A DNA stretch of 64,000 nt from Siphonodentalium dalli (lineage: Eukaryota; Mollusca; Scaphopoda; Gadilida; Siphonodentaliidae): positions 97,177,319 through 97,241,318 of the forward strand of contig CP136066.1 of NCBI GenBank assembly GCA_032622095.1, in the 5' to 3' direction. Every line of letters begins with the position of its first letter. Position 1 is the stretch's first letter. Under the pieces are notes generated by a model that was not told the origin of the DNA, did no database searches, and worked only from the letters and a program-made list of their open reading frames with translations. Below, in pieces: positions 46,390 to 56,142 of this stretch. A program made the translations under genes and the position numbers.

Positions 46390-48505
46390 GTTCATATTTC
46401 ACTGTTGGGCAGGGAGATAACTTGTGTTGAAATCCTTAGTGCCAGCCTTAAATTCAATCCCAATATAAAGGGCATAGAAATAAACAATTCCGAATATATT
46501 TTGACTCAGTACGCTGATGACCTAACTCTCTTCCTAAAGGATGATCAATATACTCTTAACGCTGCACTCAATTTATTTGATGCCTTTGCTAACATTTCAG
46601 GTTTAAAGGTTAATTTTGACAAAACACAAGCATTATGGATTGACCAAAAAGGGGTTGTGGTGACGAAATCCCAACGGATAGAAACATATTGTGGAACCAT
46701 AGTCAGTCAGTTACTATCCTGGGAATTGAATTTGATCTATTTAATGATAGTTATATAGAAAATAATTATAGGACAAAATTGAAGAAGATGGAAAATCTGC
46801 TAAATGATTGATCATTTAGAAACCTCAGTCTGTATGGCAAGACAACAGTCGTTAAGACTCTGGCATTACCAATCCTAACCCAGTGTCTCACTGTATTACC
46901 TTCTCCATCTCGAGAATTAACAGATAAAATACAATCAATGTTATTCAAATTTCTTTGGTCTGGAAAACCAGACAAAATAAAAAGGAGCGTAATGATTAAT
47001 ACTTTAGAAGACGGAGGTTTGAAATTCCCTCATTTAAACTCATTTTGTAAATCATTGAAAATGACTTGGATTAAAAAGCTTCTAGATGTCCACACAGAAG
47101 CAAATTGGAAAACTCTGTTAATTGATGATTTAGAACCCTTTGGGGGTTACAAAGTATGGCATCTACACAAAGAAGGTATTAATATAGTTTGTAAAAAACT
47201 CAATCCCTTTTGGACAGATGTCTTTAATGATTGGGCAAGCTTAGATGAGAAAGTCACCACAACCCCTGAAGAAATCTTATCAGAACCAATATTCTACAAC
47301 CCAAAAATTATAATAAATGGTAAAATGTTCATCAACAAAAGCTTGATTAGAAAAGATGTTTATTTTGTGAATGATCTTGTTGATGCCACCTCCACCTTTC
47401 TGGATTATAACACATTTTGTCAAAACTATGACATCAAAATTCCTTTCACCACCTACCAGGGTCTTTTAGCAGCTTTACCTAAAACATGGAAAATATGTAT
47501 AAAGGAAAATCAATTAAGACTCTGCACCGTGACATCAAAAAATGTTGAGAAATTGAAAATTTGCGAGAAAGCATACAGAACCTTTTACCCCAGTTTTTTG
47601 AGTCATGTCATCACAGTTCCTGAAATGTCCCAAAAAAAATGGCAGGAAAGACTTGGGCAAACTTTCATGCCCACTGAATGGAAATCAATTTATAAAATGG
47701 CAAGTAGGATTACAAATGACACTAGTCTATTGTCTTTTCAATTCAAAATAAATCATGATATTTTATATACTAACTCCAAACTTATGAAATGTAAAATATC
47801 GGAAACACAAATGTGCTCTTTTTGTCACACAGGAAAAGAAACATGCCTACATCTATTTTATGAATGTCATGTAACAAAATCTGTATTACTAGAATTTCAG
47901 CAGACTATTAAAGATAAATGTAACCTGCAATTTGAAGTGTCACAAAATAACATTATATTTGGTGTACCTGATGGAAATCCAAATGAAGGAATAATAGAAA
48001 TTGTCATACTTCTATTTAAGAGATATATCTACTCTTGTAAGATAAAAGCTACTAACCCTAATTCACATGGTTTTATAGAATGGTTAAAAACTTATAAGAC
48101 AATTGAAATTGTGCCATTAAAGGGCTATTCTACAAAAAAAGATATCTTTTTTCAAGAGAGATGGAATATAATTAATGAATTATTTTTAACATAAACATAA
48201 GAGACGAAAAACCCACAAAAGTATCAACGGTGCAGAGTCTAAATTGATCAATATCTTATACCATTTAATATATACTCAATCATATAAAATTAATTGAACA
48301 TGTTTATTTCAGCCTAGGACAAAACACTTTATATTTTATCCCACTCATATCAATATCTTTAAAATATTTTAATTCTTTTTGTTTTTTTTTGTTTGTTTTA
48401 ACCAAGTGCATGTATTGTGTCCTTGATTCCTCACATGTCTGTCTGTATTTATTTGTTTAGACCCGAATAAAAAATATTAAAAAAAAAAATAAAAAAAAAA
48501 AAAAC
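46390..48505 (+). mobile_element. 5'-truncated LINE (non-LTR retrotransposon) with degraded ORF2
   Basis: The 3' part of a reverse transcriptase: VGQGDN (from an R-Q-G-D motif) then NPNIKGIEINNSEYILTQYA DD with the catalytic Y-A-D-D at 46510-46521, SGLKVNFDKTQALWI, and after the RT a long 418-codon frame (46938-48194) with FLWSGKPDKIKRSVM, EDGGLKFPHLNSF and a C-x2-C-x7-H-x4-C zinc-binding motif near the C-terminus. A frameshift lies around 46690-46745 and a TGA (46809-46811) interrupts the frame; endonuclease and the first part of the RT are missing. It ends in an A-rich tail (48467-48505). The post-RT region resembles L1/Tx1-type elements of invertebrates, but clade placement is uncertain. 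Confidence 0.85.
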
Positions 48506-48639
48506 TATGATACACGTTGTGAAAACTGTAATTTCAGATACGGAATGGATGTCACTCTTTGTTTTATTTATATTCGGCAATATTTTATTTTAGATTCTAT
48601 TAAATCTATTTCTATTATTAGCATCCCTCATCCAATCAT

Positions 48640-49310
48640 CTTAAACTTCATATGGATCCTCGGGGTGACCTCTAGATGGGAGCCATCGATTTTTCCCGAA
48701 ATTCGTTAATAAATATGGCCGCCAGTAGCCATCTTGCATATCCCTTATCTGATCATCACCAAACTTCATATGGTGACCTCAAGATGGGAGCCATCGATTT
48801 TTTCCAAAATTTGTAAAAAGAAAACAGCAGCCATCTTGGATTTTAAATTTGAATCCATTTTCGATGAAAAACATAACTGCCGGCAGCCATCTAGGATTTT
48901 ACTCTTTGCATGACTAAATCCTTTGGAACACCCTACAAACCACATCCCTCATCCGATTGTCACCAAACTTTATATGGATCTTCATGGTGACTTCTAGATG
49001 GGAGCCATCGATTTGTTTTTCGAAATTCATAGAAAAACATGACTGCCAGTGGCCATTTTGGATTTTACTCTTTGCATGATTAAATCCTTTGGCACACCCT
49101 ACAGGCCACATCCCTCATCCAATCGTCACCAAACTTCATATGGATCTTCGGGGTCTCCTCTAGATTGGAGCTATCGATTATGTCCGAAATTCGTAATAAA
49201 ACATGGCTGCCAGCAGCCATCTTGGATTTCAAATTTGAATTTCCAGCAGCCATCTTGGATTTCAAATTTGTATCCATCCACACACCCTGCAGCCCATAGT
49301 TATAGCTAAA
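48640..49310 (+). repeat. Diverged copies of the ~164-bp repeat
   Basis: Units with gatgggagccatcgattttt, catggctgccagcagccatc, ttggattttactctttgcat and catccctcatccgat. Related to, but clearly diverged from, the arrays at 53-58 kb and 63 kb. Confidence 0.7.
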
Positions 49311-49369
49311 ATGTTTCAAATGAAAATAATTTCATCTACACAATAATGATAATGATAATGACCAGTTTT

Positions 49370-49990
49370 TAGCTCACCTGAGACGAAGTCTCTGGTGGAG
49401 CTATAGTCATCACTCCTCGTCCGTCGTCCATCCATCCATCCGTCCGTCTGTCCGTCGTACCATCCGTCCGTCAACAATTCTTTGAACATCTTCTCTAGAT
49501 CCTTTGGACCGAATGGGTTCATATTTGGTGTGGATGTTCCCTAGGTGACTCTCATTCAGATTTGTTCAAATGAGGTCACTGGGTCAAATAGTTGCAAAGC
49601 CAGGGCCATAACTCTTTCCCTCCATAGTAATTCTTTTAAACATCTTCTCAAATACCATCAGACCGAATGGATTCATATTTGGTATGAAGAGTCCTTGGGT
49701 GACTGGGGTTCAGATTTGTTCAAATGAGGTCACTGGGTCAATTGTGGGCGGGGCCAGGGATATAACTCCAAAAAAAAATTTTTTTTTTTTTTTTTTAATT
49801 TAACTCCATGGTCAATTATATATATATATATATATATATTAGTGCCCCCTGGCCCTTCACTCAAGTTCACTGCTTTTGCCACCCTGGTCCCAAAAATAAA
49901 ATTTACTCAAATTCTTGACAGAGAATCATTAATAAGTAGCATTTACTTTGGCTCTAATTGTATGCCGGGTATGCCTACACATGTCAAGTG
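49370..49990 (+). mobile_element. Tandem-core element, family C
   Basis: 5' TAGCTCACCTGAGACGAAGT hairpins, gtccatccatccatccgtcc simple repeat and ~160-bp units (ccagggccataactctttcc). A T run and (TA)n microsatellite lie at 49783-49838. Shares 49855-49990 with 19747-19873. The 3' end is not clear. Confidence 0.6.
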
Positions 49991-50084
49991 AAATCTGACA
50001 TTTTTATAAACATTCCCTGGAGATCTGCTAGAAGTCATTAATTTCCAATTACAACAACAATCTGTCATGTATTGTTCAAATCTT

Positions 50085-50500
50085 TCAACAGGGCAAATAG
50101 CCTGCCTGTCATTTGCAGAATGAGGTCCCCAGAGGGTGAATTTAGTGATTCCATCCGGCACAGTGGGCTTGCATCACCAAATTCACCTTCTGGAGACCTC
50201 ATTCTGCTTAGACCTCATCTTCTGGGAAGTATCTATAGTATCAAATTAACATTGTCCCCTAATTTGCAGAAGATAAAATTCATAATTGAGGTGCCCAATG
50301 GGTGAATATCACCAACTTCAACTGGGGAACTTCAATCTTATCCTAGGTCTGCCATAGCAGTTGAGGGCCTTAGCAGAATGAGGTCCCCAGTGGGTGAATT
50401 TAGTGATGCTAGCCCACTGTGCCGGATAGCATCACTAAATTCACCCTCTGGGGACCTCATTCTGCAAACGACAGACACACTATCACACTATTTCAAGGCT
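50085..50500. mobile_element. Family F foldback repeats (two adjacent copies)
   Basis: gaatgaggtccccag.gggtg / caccctctggggacctcatt arms at about 50118-50205 and 50372-50462; the intervening 50205-50345 is the inverse of 13215-13400. Confidence 0.6.
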
Positions 50501-50599
50501 TGATTGTATAATACATTGTGTTGCTTGAGGCCAGGCACATACAATGTAGGAACAGACACGCTATTTACAGGCTTGCTCCTTTGGTGATTGCTATTTGCA

Positions 50600-51260
50600 G
50601 GCTTGCTCCTTTGGTGATTGTGATTCAAATTTTTCAATCATAGTCACCAGGTCAAGTAGGTGCAAGGCCAGCTACATTACTCTTTCTCTCCATAGTAATT
50701 CATGATATGTCTTCTATGCAAGAATCAAATGGCCTATTTTGCTTATATTTGGTATGAAATTACCTTGGGTGACAGATTTGTGAAAATGGGATCACAAAGT
50801 CAAATAGGGCAGAGCCAGAGACTTAACTATTTCACTACATAGTAATTCTTAAAATATGTTTGCAAGAACTAGTTGACTTATTTAGCATGGAATGTTCTTC
50901 CTTGACTGCAATTCAAATTGTTAAAAATGGGGTCACCTGGTCAAATAGGGGCCAAGCGAAGGACAGTTTCCCTCTTTATATAATATGCTTCCTTCACAAG
51001 GACCATCAGGTCTATTTTACTGATATTTATGATATGTATGAAGGGTTCTTTGGTGTCTGGGATTCAAATTTATTCAGATGGGGTCACCAGGTTAAATAGG
51101 GTGGGACCAGGGACATAACTATATGTCTCTATAGTAATTCTTAAAATTTCTTCTCAAGAGAGGTTGGACTATTTAGCTTACATATAGTATGGAGGAATCA
51201 GGAGGATCCTTTAGTGACTGAGATTCAGATTTGTTAAAATGAGGTCCACCTGTCAAGAAA
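50600..51260 (+). repeat. Degenerate family C core units
   Basis: Repeating phrases such as tccatagtaattc, aaatggggtcac and tcaaatagg at intervals of about 150 bp, strongly diverged. Confidence 0.5.
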
Positions 51261-51899
51261 TGACTGGGCTATGGGGAGTTAACACTTTTGTGTCTAATAA
51301 AATCATTGAAATACCAAATTCATTAAAACATCTACCTTGGAACCACCTGACTGATTAATCTGACATACATGTATTGTGTTTTGGGTCCATGGATAATTGG
51401 GCTTCAAACATGTCTAAATGGTTTTAGAAAAAGGCGCTTGTGAGATTGGAAATTTCCAACAATTGAGAAAGTTTGAGGTGTCGGTTGTGAATTTCCAACC
51501 TAAGACTTGGGAGTCTGGAGCCCGGTCGGGAGGGGACTTGTTGAGCTGGAGGAGGGGGTAATCAGTAGTGTACAGTTGGTAATTTCAAGGTGGATTTTCA
51601 CCAATCTACATACGTGAAATCTCTCTAGCCACATATCCTGTTTAGATCTACTTCTTTTAAAGTGATTATGAAAAGTTCTGACTGTTGGGGTCTCCAGAGT
51701 CCAAGTCTTATCAGTCTTTGCAGTCTGGTGAGCGACCCCACAGTCATTGACTGTCTTGTTTATATAGCGATTCAACAATTACTTGCTCTAACACGCTTGG
51801 TACAATATTACCCCAGTCATATGTACAAGCCAACCAATGAACCGGCTATAGCCATTTCAGGCGCTGCTCTAGTTTGATCGGAACATGCTCTGATACTCA

Positions 51900-52153
51900 T
51901 CAGTATGACAAGCTGACTGGTACTCTTTTAACGCATGAGTGATGCGAAGCCGACACAGTACGAGCGACCTTGCTCAAGGGTCACAATTTGGCGCGGGTTT
52001 TGAAACAGTGAGCAATCTGACAATTGCATGTCGCTCAAAGAGGCCAAGCCACTGCTATGTGGAGACTCAATGACCGGCGACGCGCTGCGAACCCATATCG
52101 ATGTGTTTACAGCGAATACAAGTCAGACATGCTAACCACTGGACGACGGAGCT
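51900..52153 (-). mobile_element. Possible tRNA-derived SINE
   Basis: On the - strand the head reads gctccgtcgtccagtggtta gcatgtctgacttg (A-box-like) and about 45 bases later gggttcgca (B-box-like), followed by gacccttgagcaaggtcgc, a phrase reminiscent of SINE central regions. The tRNA cloverleaf is not intact. Boundaries are approximate. Confidence 0.4.
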
Positions 52154-52666
52154 CCACAATAAGAGACCTTTACTCTTAACTTTTTGGCTTTCCTTCTTCT
52201 TTATCATTCTATTCATTGCTCAGCAAAGAATAAACTCCTTCCCAAGTTGAGCCACAGTGTCATTGACACTTTCATTTTAGGTTCTAATTAACTGTTTCGT
52301 TCCTAAATGGATTCTCTCAGAAGTTATAAAATTATACATAGGAATGGTATATTATTCATTTGAAGGAGTGTTCATGATAAATTAGCAGATTACAGTCAGA
52401 AGAAAAGATAATATAAGTTCAGAAGAATTTCTATTAATTGGTGGGAAATGTTCAGATAATAAGTTCAACAAACGACGGACTAATAAAGAAACGTAGCTCA
52501 ATTTTAGGTTATTTTTTTTAAAATTCTTGTATATGGGGATATTTCTTATTGGTACACCAAGGAATACTAGTGTGACTAGATCCAAGATCAGACATGCAAT
52601 TAACTGTGCATCTACCTTTTTCAAAAGTGTTTGACTGCAATAATTGATATTTTGTCTCTTTTAAAG

Positions 52667-52802
52667 GGCGGAGACGTATAAGTAAGCTTGCGTGGAACAC
52701 AAGATACTTTCGTCGGAGATTATATGCGATGGGATTCATAGTTTATGGGAACAAAGATTCGCCAGTAGTTCCTGTGCTGTCAAAGACCATGCCAAAGACC
52801 AT
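52667..52802 (+). CDS. SPTLC2: SPTLC2 exon I
   Basis: Acceptor tctcttttaaag (AG 52665-52666), donor GTAAGT at 52803. The first two bases complete Gly from exon H; the last two start an Ile codon. The peptide [20 protein letters not shown] then [20 protein letters not shown] matches (K)[37 protein letters not shown]. The spacing from the exon H Gly to NTRYF is the same as in the vertebrate protein (nine residues), which supports this acceptor over the internal AG at 52686. The last ten residues ([10 protein letters not shown]) differ clearly from the usual LMLYMPAKIG but preserve length; the DNA there carries two copies of aaagaccatg, the second overlapping the donor. Confidence 0.92.
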
Positions 52803-52963
52803 GTAAGTAGCAGGGACCAGTTTAGAGAATTCAAATTGGGAGAAGTAAGTTCTCCCTATCATATTATTAGGGAGAAATGGTGAGAAGCCATAAAGGCTGA
52901 AGTTCAATTTACCTTCTATCATCACCTTTCTTTGATCCAATAAGTATAGAAGAACCCATTTAT

Positions 52964-53371
52964 TAGCTCAAGTTTACTTTGTAAAGTTTGAGCTATTGCC
53001 ATGGCTTTGTCGTCCGTCGTCCGTGTGTGCGTAAGGCGTCAGCAATGCAGTCTACAGGTCGTACCTTTGATCGGATCATTATAAAATTTGTCATAGCTGT
53101 TGACATCAACATTTAGACTAGAATGATTCATTTTGGGGTCATTCGGTAAAAAAACATGGCCGCCAGTGGCCATCTTGCATTTAGCACGGGCTACAGGGCG
53201 TACTGTTTGTCTGATCGTCATGAAATTTGTCATGGATGTTAATATTGACATGTAGATGGGAACGAGTAATTTTGGGGTCATTTGGCCCAAAAACATGGCC
53301 GCCAGCTGGCATCTTTGATTTTACTCTTTGTATGACTAAATCCTTTAGCACGGGCTACAGGTCGTACCTTT
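52964..53371 (+). mobile_element. 5' end of a tandem-core element (family D) leading into the ~164-bp array
   Basis: Hairpin TAGCTCAAGTTTACTTTG / taaagtttgagcta, then cgtccgtcgtccg, then the first ~164-bp units (catggccgccag.ggccatctt...). The array continues at 56143 after the hAT insertion. The architecture is the same as families A-C. Confidence 0.6.
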
Positions 53372-53542
53372 AGTCCGATTAGTGATTTGCGATTTTTCGG
53401 TTATATCGTTCGATTCGATTTTTAAACAAACATCGAAAAATAAAATCGTAAAATTTGAGTAGACCGGAAAATCGCGGTTTTTATACGGCCGGTGTTTATA
53501 CTCTCCGGAAGTTCCCGAGTTATCTTCCGTGTCAAAACAAAA

Positions 53543-55510
53543 ATGGCGCCGCCCAGTAAAAGCAAGTCCGCGTGGTCTTCGTATTATGCTCGCCTTGACG
53601 ATCGACGATGTAAATGCAATTTGTGCAAGAAAGAGATAATAGCTCCGTCTGGTAATACTACGAACTTACGTGCACATTTAGATCGGAAACACAAGCGTCA
53701 GTATTTAGAAATAAAAGCCGAAATTGAATTCAGCGAAAATACAAATACTGCTTCCTCAAAACGCAAGTGCACTACGATAGCATCGGCTAATTCAGAATCA
53801 GATTCAGAATCAGATGTGTCAATTTCAAAGCAACAGAAACTCAGTGATTGGGATTTCAGACATGTTGACAAATGGAAGAAAACTGATTCAAAGCAGATCA
53901 AAGGGAATGAACTCATCGCAGAAATGATTGCAACAGATTTTCAGCCATTCTCAGTGGTTAATGACAGACTCACAAGAGGGTTCAAAAAAGTGTTGAATTT
54001 TCTCCAGCCATCATTCCAAATACCTTCTTCCAGGAATTTGCGCTCTGTTCTGATTCCGAGTATGTACGAAGAGATGAGAGTTAAAATTATTGATTCTTTG
54101 CAAGGAATTGAGTCTGTTTCAATGACAACAGATCATTGGACATCCAGGGCCAATGATGCGTACATGGCTGTTACTTGTAATTTTCTTACATCTGACTTTC
54201 AATTGAAAGATTATTGTCTCAGCTGTTCACATTCCCCGGAATCTCATACCGGTAAAAATATTTCTCAAAGTATTATTGACACAGTTCAAAAATGGATGCC
54301 AAAACCAGACAGGATGAAGAAAATTTATATAGTTTCTGATAACGCCTCCAATATGGTTGCTGCAGGAAAGCTGTTACCATCCAATTATTCTATGCTGAAC
54401 TGTTTTGCGCATACACTGCAGCTTGTTGTCAAAGACAGTCTCAAGAAGTATCCGGGTACTCAGAAAGTTATTGCCAAATGTAAAAACATAGTCTCTCATT
54501 TCAACCACAGTACACAATCCACCTATAAATTGAAGGAGTTGCAGAGAACAATGGGACGTCCTGAACATAAACTCAAAAATGAGTGTGAAACGAGATGGAA
54601 CTCTACCTTTTTCATGATGGAACGATTAGTTGCGGAAAAGGAGCCATTGTCAGCTGTAATTGCATCACTACCAGAAGTTCATAACTTGAATTCTTTTGAA
54701 TGGAAAACTGCTGCGGAATATGTTGAATTGCTTCGTCCCATTGAAAACGCCACAACAATGCTCTCATCGTCAACATATCCAACAATTTCAATGATAATTC
54801 CTGTTTTAAACACCTTGATAGAAAATCTCCGAAATTCTGAAGTGGGCGATTTTGCTGAAACAGCCATACAGTGTATAAAATCAAGATGGGTGAATTATGA
54901 AACAAACAAACTGTTTTCTCTGGCCACAATTCTGGACCCAAGGTTTAAATTACATGCTTTTTCTGACGAATTGAAGACCAGTTCCAAAATGATGCTATTG
55001 GATGATGTTTTGTCATATGAAGAAAGAGGAGATGGACTTTCATCTTCGAATGAGACAATAGAAACCGCAACAGTTGATGATGAGACTGAAAAAATTGAAC
55101 CTAATAAAATTACTTCATGTGACACTGACATTGGAAGTAAAGAAAGTTCTGGAACTAAAGAAAGTATTCGTAAACATGACTTTTGGGCTTCTTTCAACAA
55201 GAAAGTCCAGGAGACGACAACCAAGAGAGTTGAAAATAAAGATGAAGTTGTTAGACATGAAACAGAAATTTACCTAAATGAAAATCCAATTCAACCGACA
55301 GACTGTCCATTTCAGTGGTGGCGAGAACACAAAAACATGTACCCAAACCTGGCTAAATTGGCAAAATCTGTTCTGTTCATTTCAGCTACTTCTGTCCCAA
55401 GTGAGAGAATATTCAGCAAAGGAGGGTACATTTTGAGTGATCGCCGTTGTAGACTCAAACCACTCCATGCAGAATACCTCATTTCTCTTAACCATAATTT
55501 AAGAAATTAA
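53543..55510 (+). CDS. hAT-family transposase (BED zinc finger, RNase H-like, hATC)
   Basis: Cut-and-paste transposase, 655 residues from the ATG at 53543, preferred because the context caaaaATGg is good and conservation begins here; an in-frame ATG at 53492 would add 17 residues. A BED zinc finger lies at about residues 10-55 with C25-x2-C28 and H45-x4-H50. The RNase H-like core has candidate catalytic D197 (TTDHWTS), D266 (SDNASN) and E349 (CETRWNST), plus the CFAH motif (C-x2-H) between the last two, which is typical of the insertion domain start. The C-terminal hATC dimerisation domain (about 588-655) includes FQWWREH, SATSVPSERIFSKGG and DRRCRLKPLHAEYLI. No stop or frameshift interrupts it, and TIRs and TSDs are intact, so it may be recently active. 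It is on the same strand as the host gene within intron 9. Confidence 0.96.
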   Translation: MAPPSKSKSAWSSYYARLDDRRCKCNLCKKEIIAPSGNTTNLRAHLDRKHKRQYLEIKAEIEFSENTNTASSKRKCTTIASANSESDSESDVSISKQQKLSDWDFRHVDKWKKTDSKQIKGNELIAEMIATDFQPFSVVNDRLTRGFKKVLNFLQPSFQIPSSRNLRSVLIPSMYEEMRVKIIDSLQGIESVSMTTDHWTSRANDAYMAVTCNFLTSDFQLKDYCLSCSHSPESHTGKNISQSIIDTVQKWMPKPDRMKKIYIVSDNASNMVAAGKLLPSNYSMLNCFAHTLQLVVKDSLKKYPGTQKVIAKCKNIVSHFNHSTQSTYKLKELQRTMGRPEHKLKNECETRWNSTFFMMERLVAEKEPLSAVIASLPEVHNLNSFEWKTAAEYVELLRPIENATTMLSSSTYPTISMIIPVLNTLIENLRNSEVGDFAETAIQCIKSRWVNYETNKLFSLATILDPRFKLHAFSDELKTSSKMMLLDDVLSYEERGDGLSSSNETIETATVDDETEKIEPNKITSCDTDIGSKESSGTKESIRKHDFWASFNKKVQETTTKRVENKDEVVRHETEIYLNENPIQPTDCPFQWWREHKNMYPNLAKLAKSVLFISATSVPSERIFSKGGYILSDRRCRLKPLHAEYLISLNHNLRN

Positions 55511-56116
55511 GAGATGGTGAATAATAACTGACAAAAGTTCAGATTGTTAGTTTGGCAACTTATGTTTGTTAACAACTTTGTTTGTTATTAAATTTAACTG
55601 TGACTGATACATGTATGCACATCATGTATGTTATACTGTGTATGAAGTAAAGTTTCATTCAGTTAGTAAAATCAGGCTAGTCAGCCTGGTCAAGCCATAG
55701 TCCATTCGTGAATATTGAATAATGATGGTGCTTCCTAAATTCCTATACCTAATACCTACCTTATGGACCTAGTCATAGAAATTCCTTTGACAAGATATCA
55801 CTGATATCAGAATGTTTATTTATATTTATTGTGTTTTTCCTTCTCCCTGACGAGAAGTCTGTTCATTTATTCTTTTTTGTTATTTTTACTAATTATAGTT
55901 ATGTGTTTTCGAGTTTTCAGAAAATAAAATATGCTAAATGCATTTAGGATTTCTTTTTCATATCCATTCACTATTTCCTTCATATTGGAGTGATGTCATT
56001 CATGCAGTCAAGCAATGTACATGGCATATGACATTTATTAGTTGAAAATCGAAAATCGAAATCGAAATCGAGATTTTCACCATGAAAAATCGAAATCGAA
56101 AATCGAACATTATTTT
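55511..56116 (+). other. hAT element 3' non-coding region
   Basis: About 600 bp between the stop codon and the right TIR. It contains a possible poly(A) signal (aataaa at about 55921) and dense aaatcgaaatcg repeats from about 56045. Confidence 0.6.
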
Positions 56117-56142
56117 AAAAATCGCAAATCACTAAGTCCGAT

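Larger units (their letters stand above)
53380..56134 (+). mobile_element. Structurally intact autonomous hAT transposon
   Basis: Perfect 18-bp inverted ends TAGTGATTTGCGATTTTT (53380-53397; inverse at 56117-56134), flanked by the 8-bp direct repeat AGTCCGAT (53372-53379, 56135-56142). The duplicated octamer belongs to the host 164-bp repeat (cctttagtccgatcatcata), so removing element plus one TSD restores an uninterrupted unit. tcgattt(t)cgatttcg motifs cluster just inside both ends. The 2755-bp element carries a full-length transposase. Confidence 0.97.
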
